Assembly (NCBI GenBank): GCA_002435755.1
Contig: DIYH01000009.1
Location: 1-62,432 of the forward strand
Source of the DNA: Flammeovirgaceae bacterium UBA6059
GTDB taxonomy: Bacteria > Bacteroidota > Bacteroidia > Cytophagales > Cyclobacteriaceae
Length of the DNA stretch: 62,432 bases
Direction of reading: 5' to 3'
Positions within the stretch are counted from its first letter, which is position 1, and every line of letters begins with the position of its first letter. A program made the position numbers and the translations under genes. Below the pieces are notes generated by a model. That model was not told the origin of the DNA. It saw nothing but the letters and a program-made list of their open reading frames with translations, and searched no databases. This document shows, piece by piece, positions 62,411-62,432 of this stretch.

Positions 62411-62432
62411 CAATAACCAATAACCAATAACC
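62411..62432. repeat. CAATAAC short tandem repeat at the window edge
   Basis: Three perfect copies of the 7-base unit CAATAAC run up to the last base of the window, which cuts the array, so its full length is unknown. It may be a phase-variable or simple-sequence spacer repeat. Confidence 0.6.

Overview
The window looks like a chromosomal stretch of a Bacteroidota bacterium, most likely a marine or soil Cytophagales. Supporting signs are a type IX secretion (type B) sorting domain at 36501-38345, a GldA/GldF/GldG-type ABC system at 45004-48192, two long FtsX-like permeases linked to a sigma-54 two-component system, a TonB-plug protein of the Bacteroidota MG2 type, an acyl-ACP thioesterase, and promoter-like TAnnTTTG boxes. 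I saw no rRNA or tRNA gene, insertion sequence, prophage or CRISPR array. Most of the window is ordinary chromosome; the gene-poor stretch 58.8-60.75 kb is the only clearly accessory or decaying part.

Layout. 0-4 kb: secreted protein, a 52-residue orphan, exonuclease III (xth), then an ECF sigma / membrane anti-sigma candidate / Spy-like operon and a DUF3298 lipoprotein. 4-7 kb: a D-serine dehydratase/D-threonine aldolase-like enzyme and a GntP-family permease, a pairing that suggests D-amino-acid or hydroxy-acid use. 7-16 kb: small membrane proteins, a NtrY-like kinase plus NtrC-type regulator, a TonB C-terminal protein, a TPR histidine kinase and a first FtsX-like permease. 16-27 kb: thiol peroxidase, a zinc deacylase/desuccinylase relative, a THUMP methyltransferase, a TonB-plug/MG2 protein, DUF763, two convergent universal stress proteins and a quinone oxidoreductase. 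27-30 kb: second FtsX-like permease. Both permeases carry the same sigma-54-like promoter (TGGCAC-N5-TTGG) with palindromes upstream, so the regulator at 9633-11009 or a paralogue may control both. 30-44 kb: housekeeping genes (ffh, pdhB, ybaB, hisS) among an OmpA-TPR lipoprotein, a T9SS cargo protein, a lysine/alanine-rich small protein and an unusual M20 peptidase. 44-49 kb: thioesterase and the gldA-gldF-gldG-DUF4340 operon. 49-53.4 kb: an H-NOX / PAS hybrid kinase with Hpt / LytTR regulator operon, a predicted nitric-oxide sensing phosphorelay. 53.7-58.8 kb: a translationally coupled exopolysaccharide-type glycosyltransferase cluster. 58.8-62.4 kb: an orphan lipoprotein, a heavily decayed alpha-carbonic anhydrase pseudogene, a membrane dipeptidase with an altered metal site and a small orphan.

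The most useful observations are the H-NOX phosphorelay next to the glycosyltransferase cluster, the shared sigma-54 promoter architecture of the two permeases, the carbonic anhydrase pseudogene hidden in an apparently empty 1 kb, and two metallopeptidases (M20 and M19) in which a canonical metal ligand motif is replaced. I corrected several start codons because upstream in-frame starts are TTG codons or lie inside terminators or neighbouring genes.
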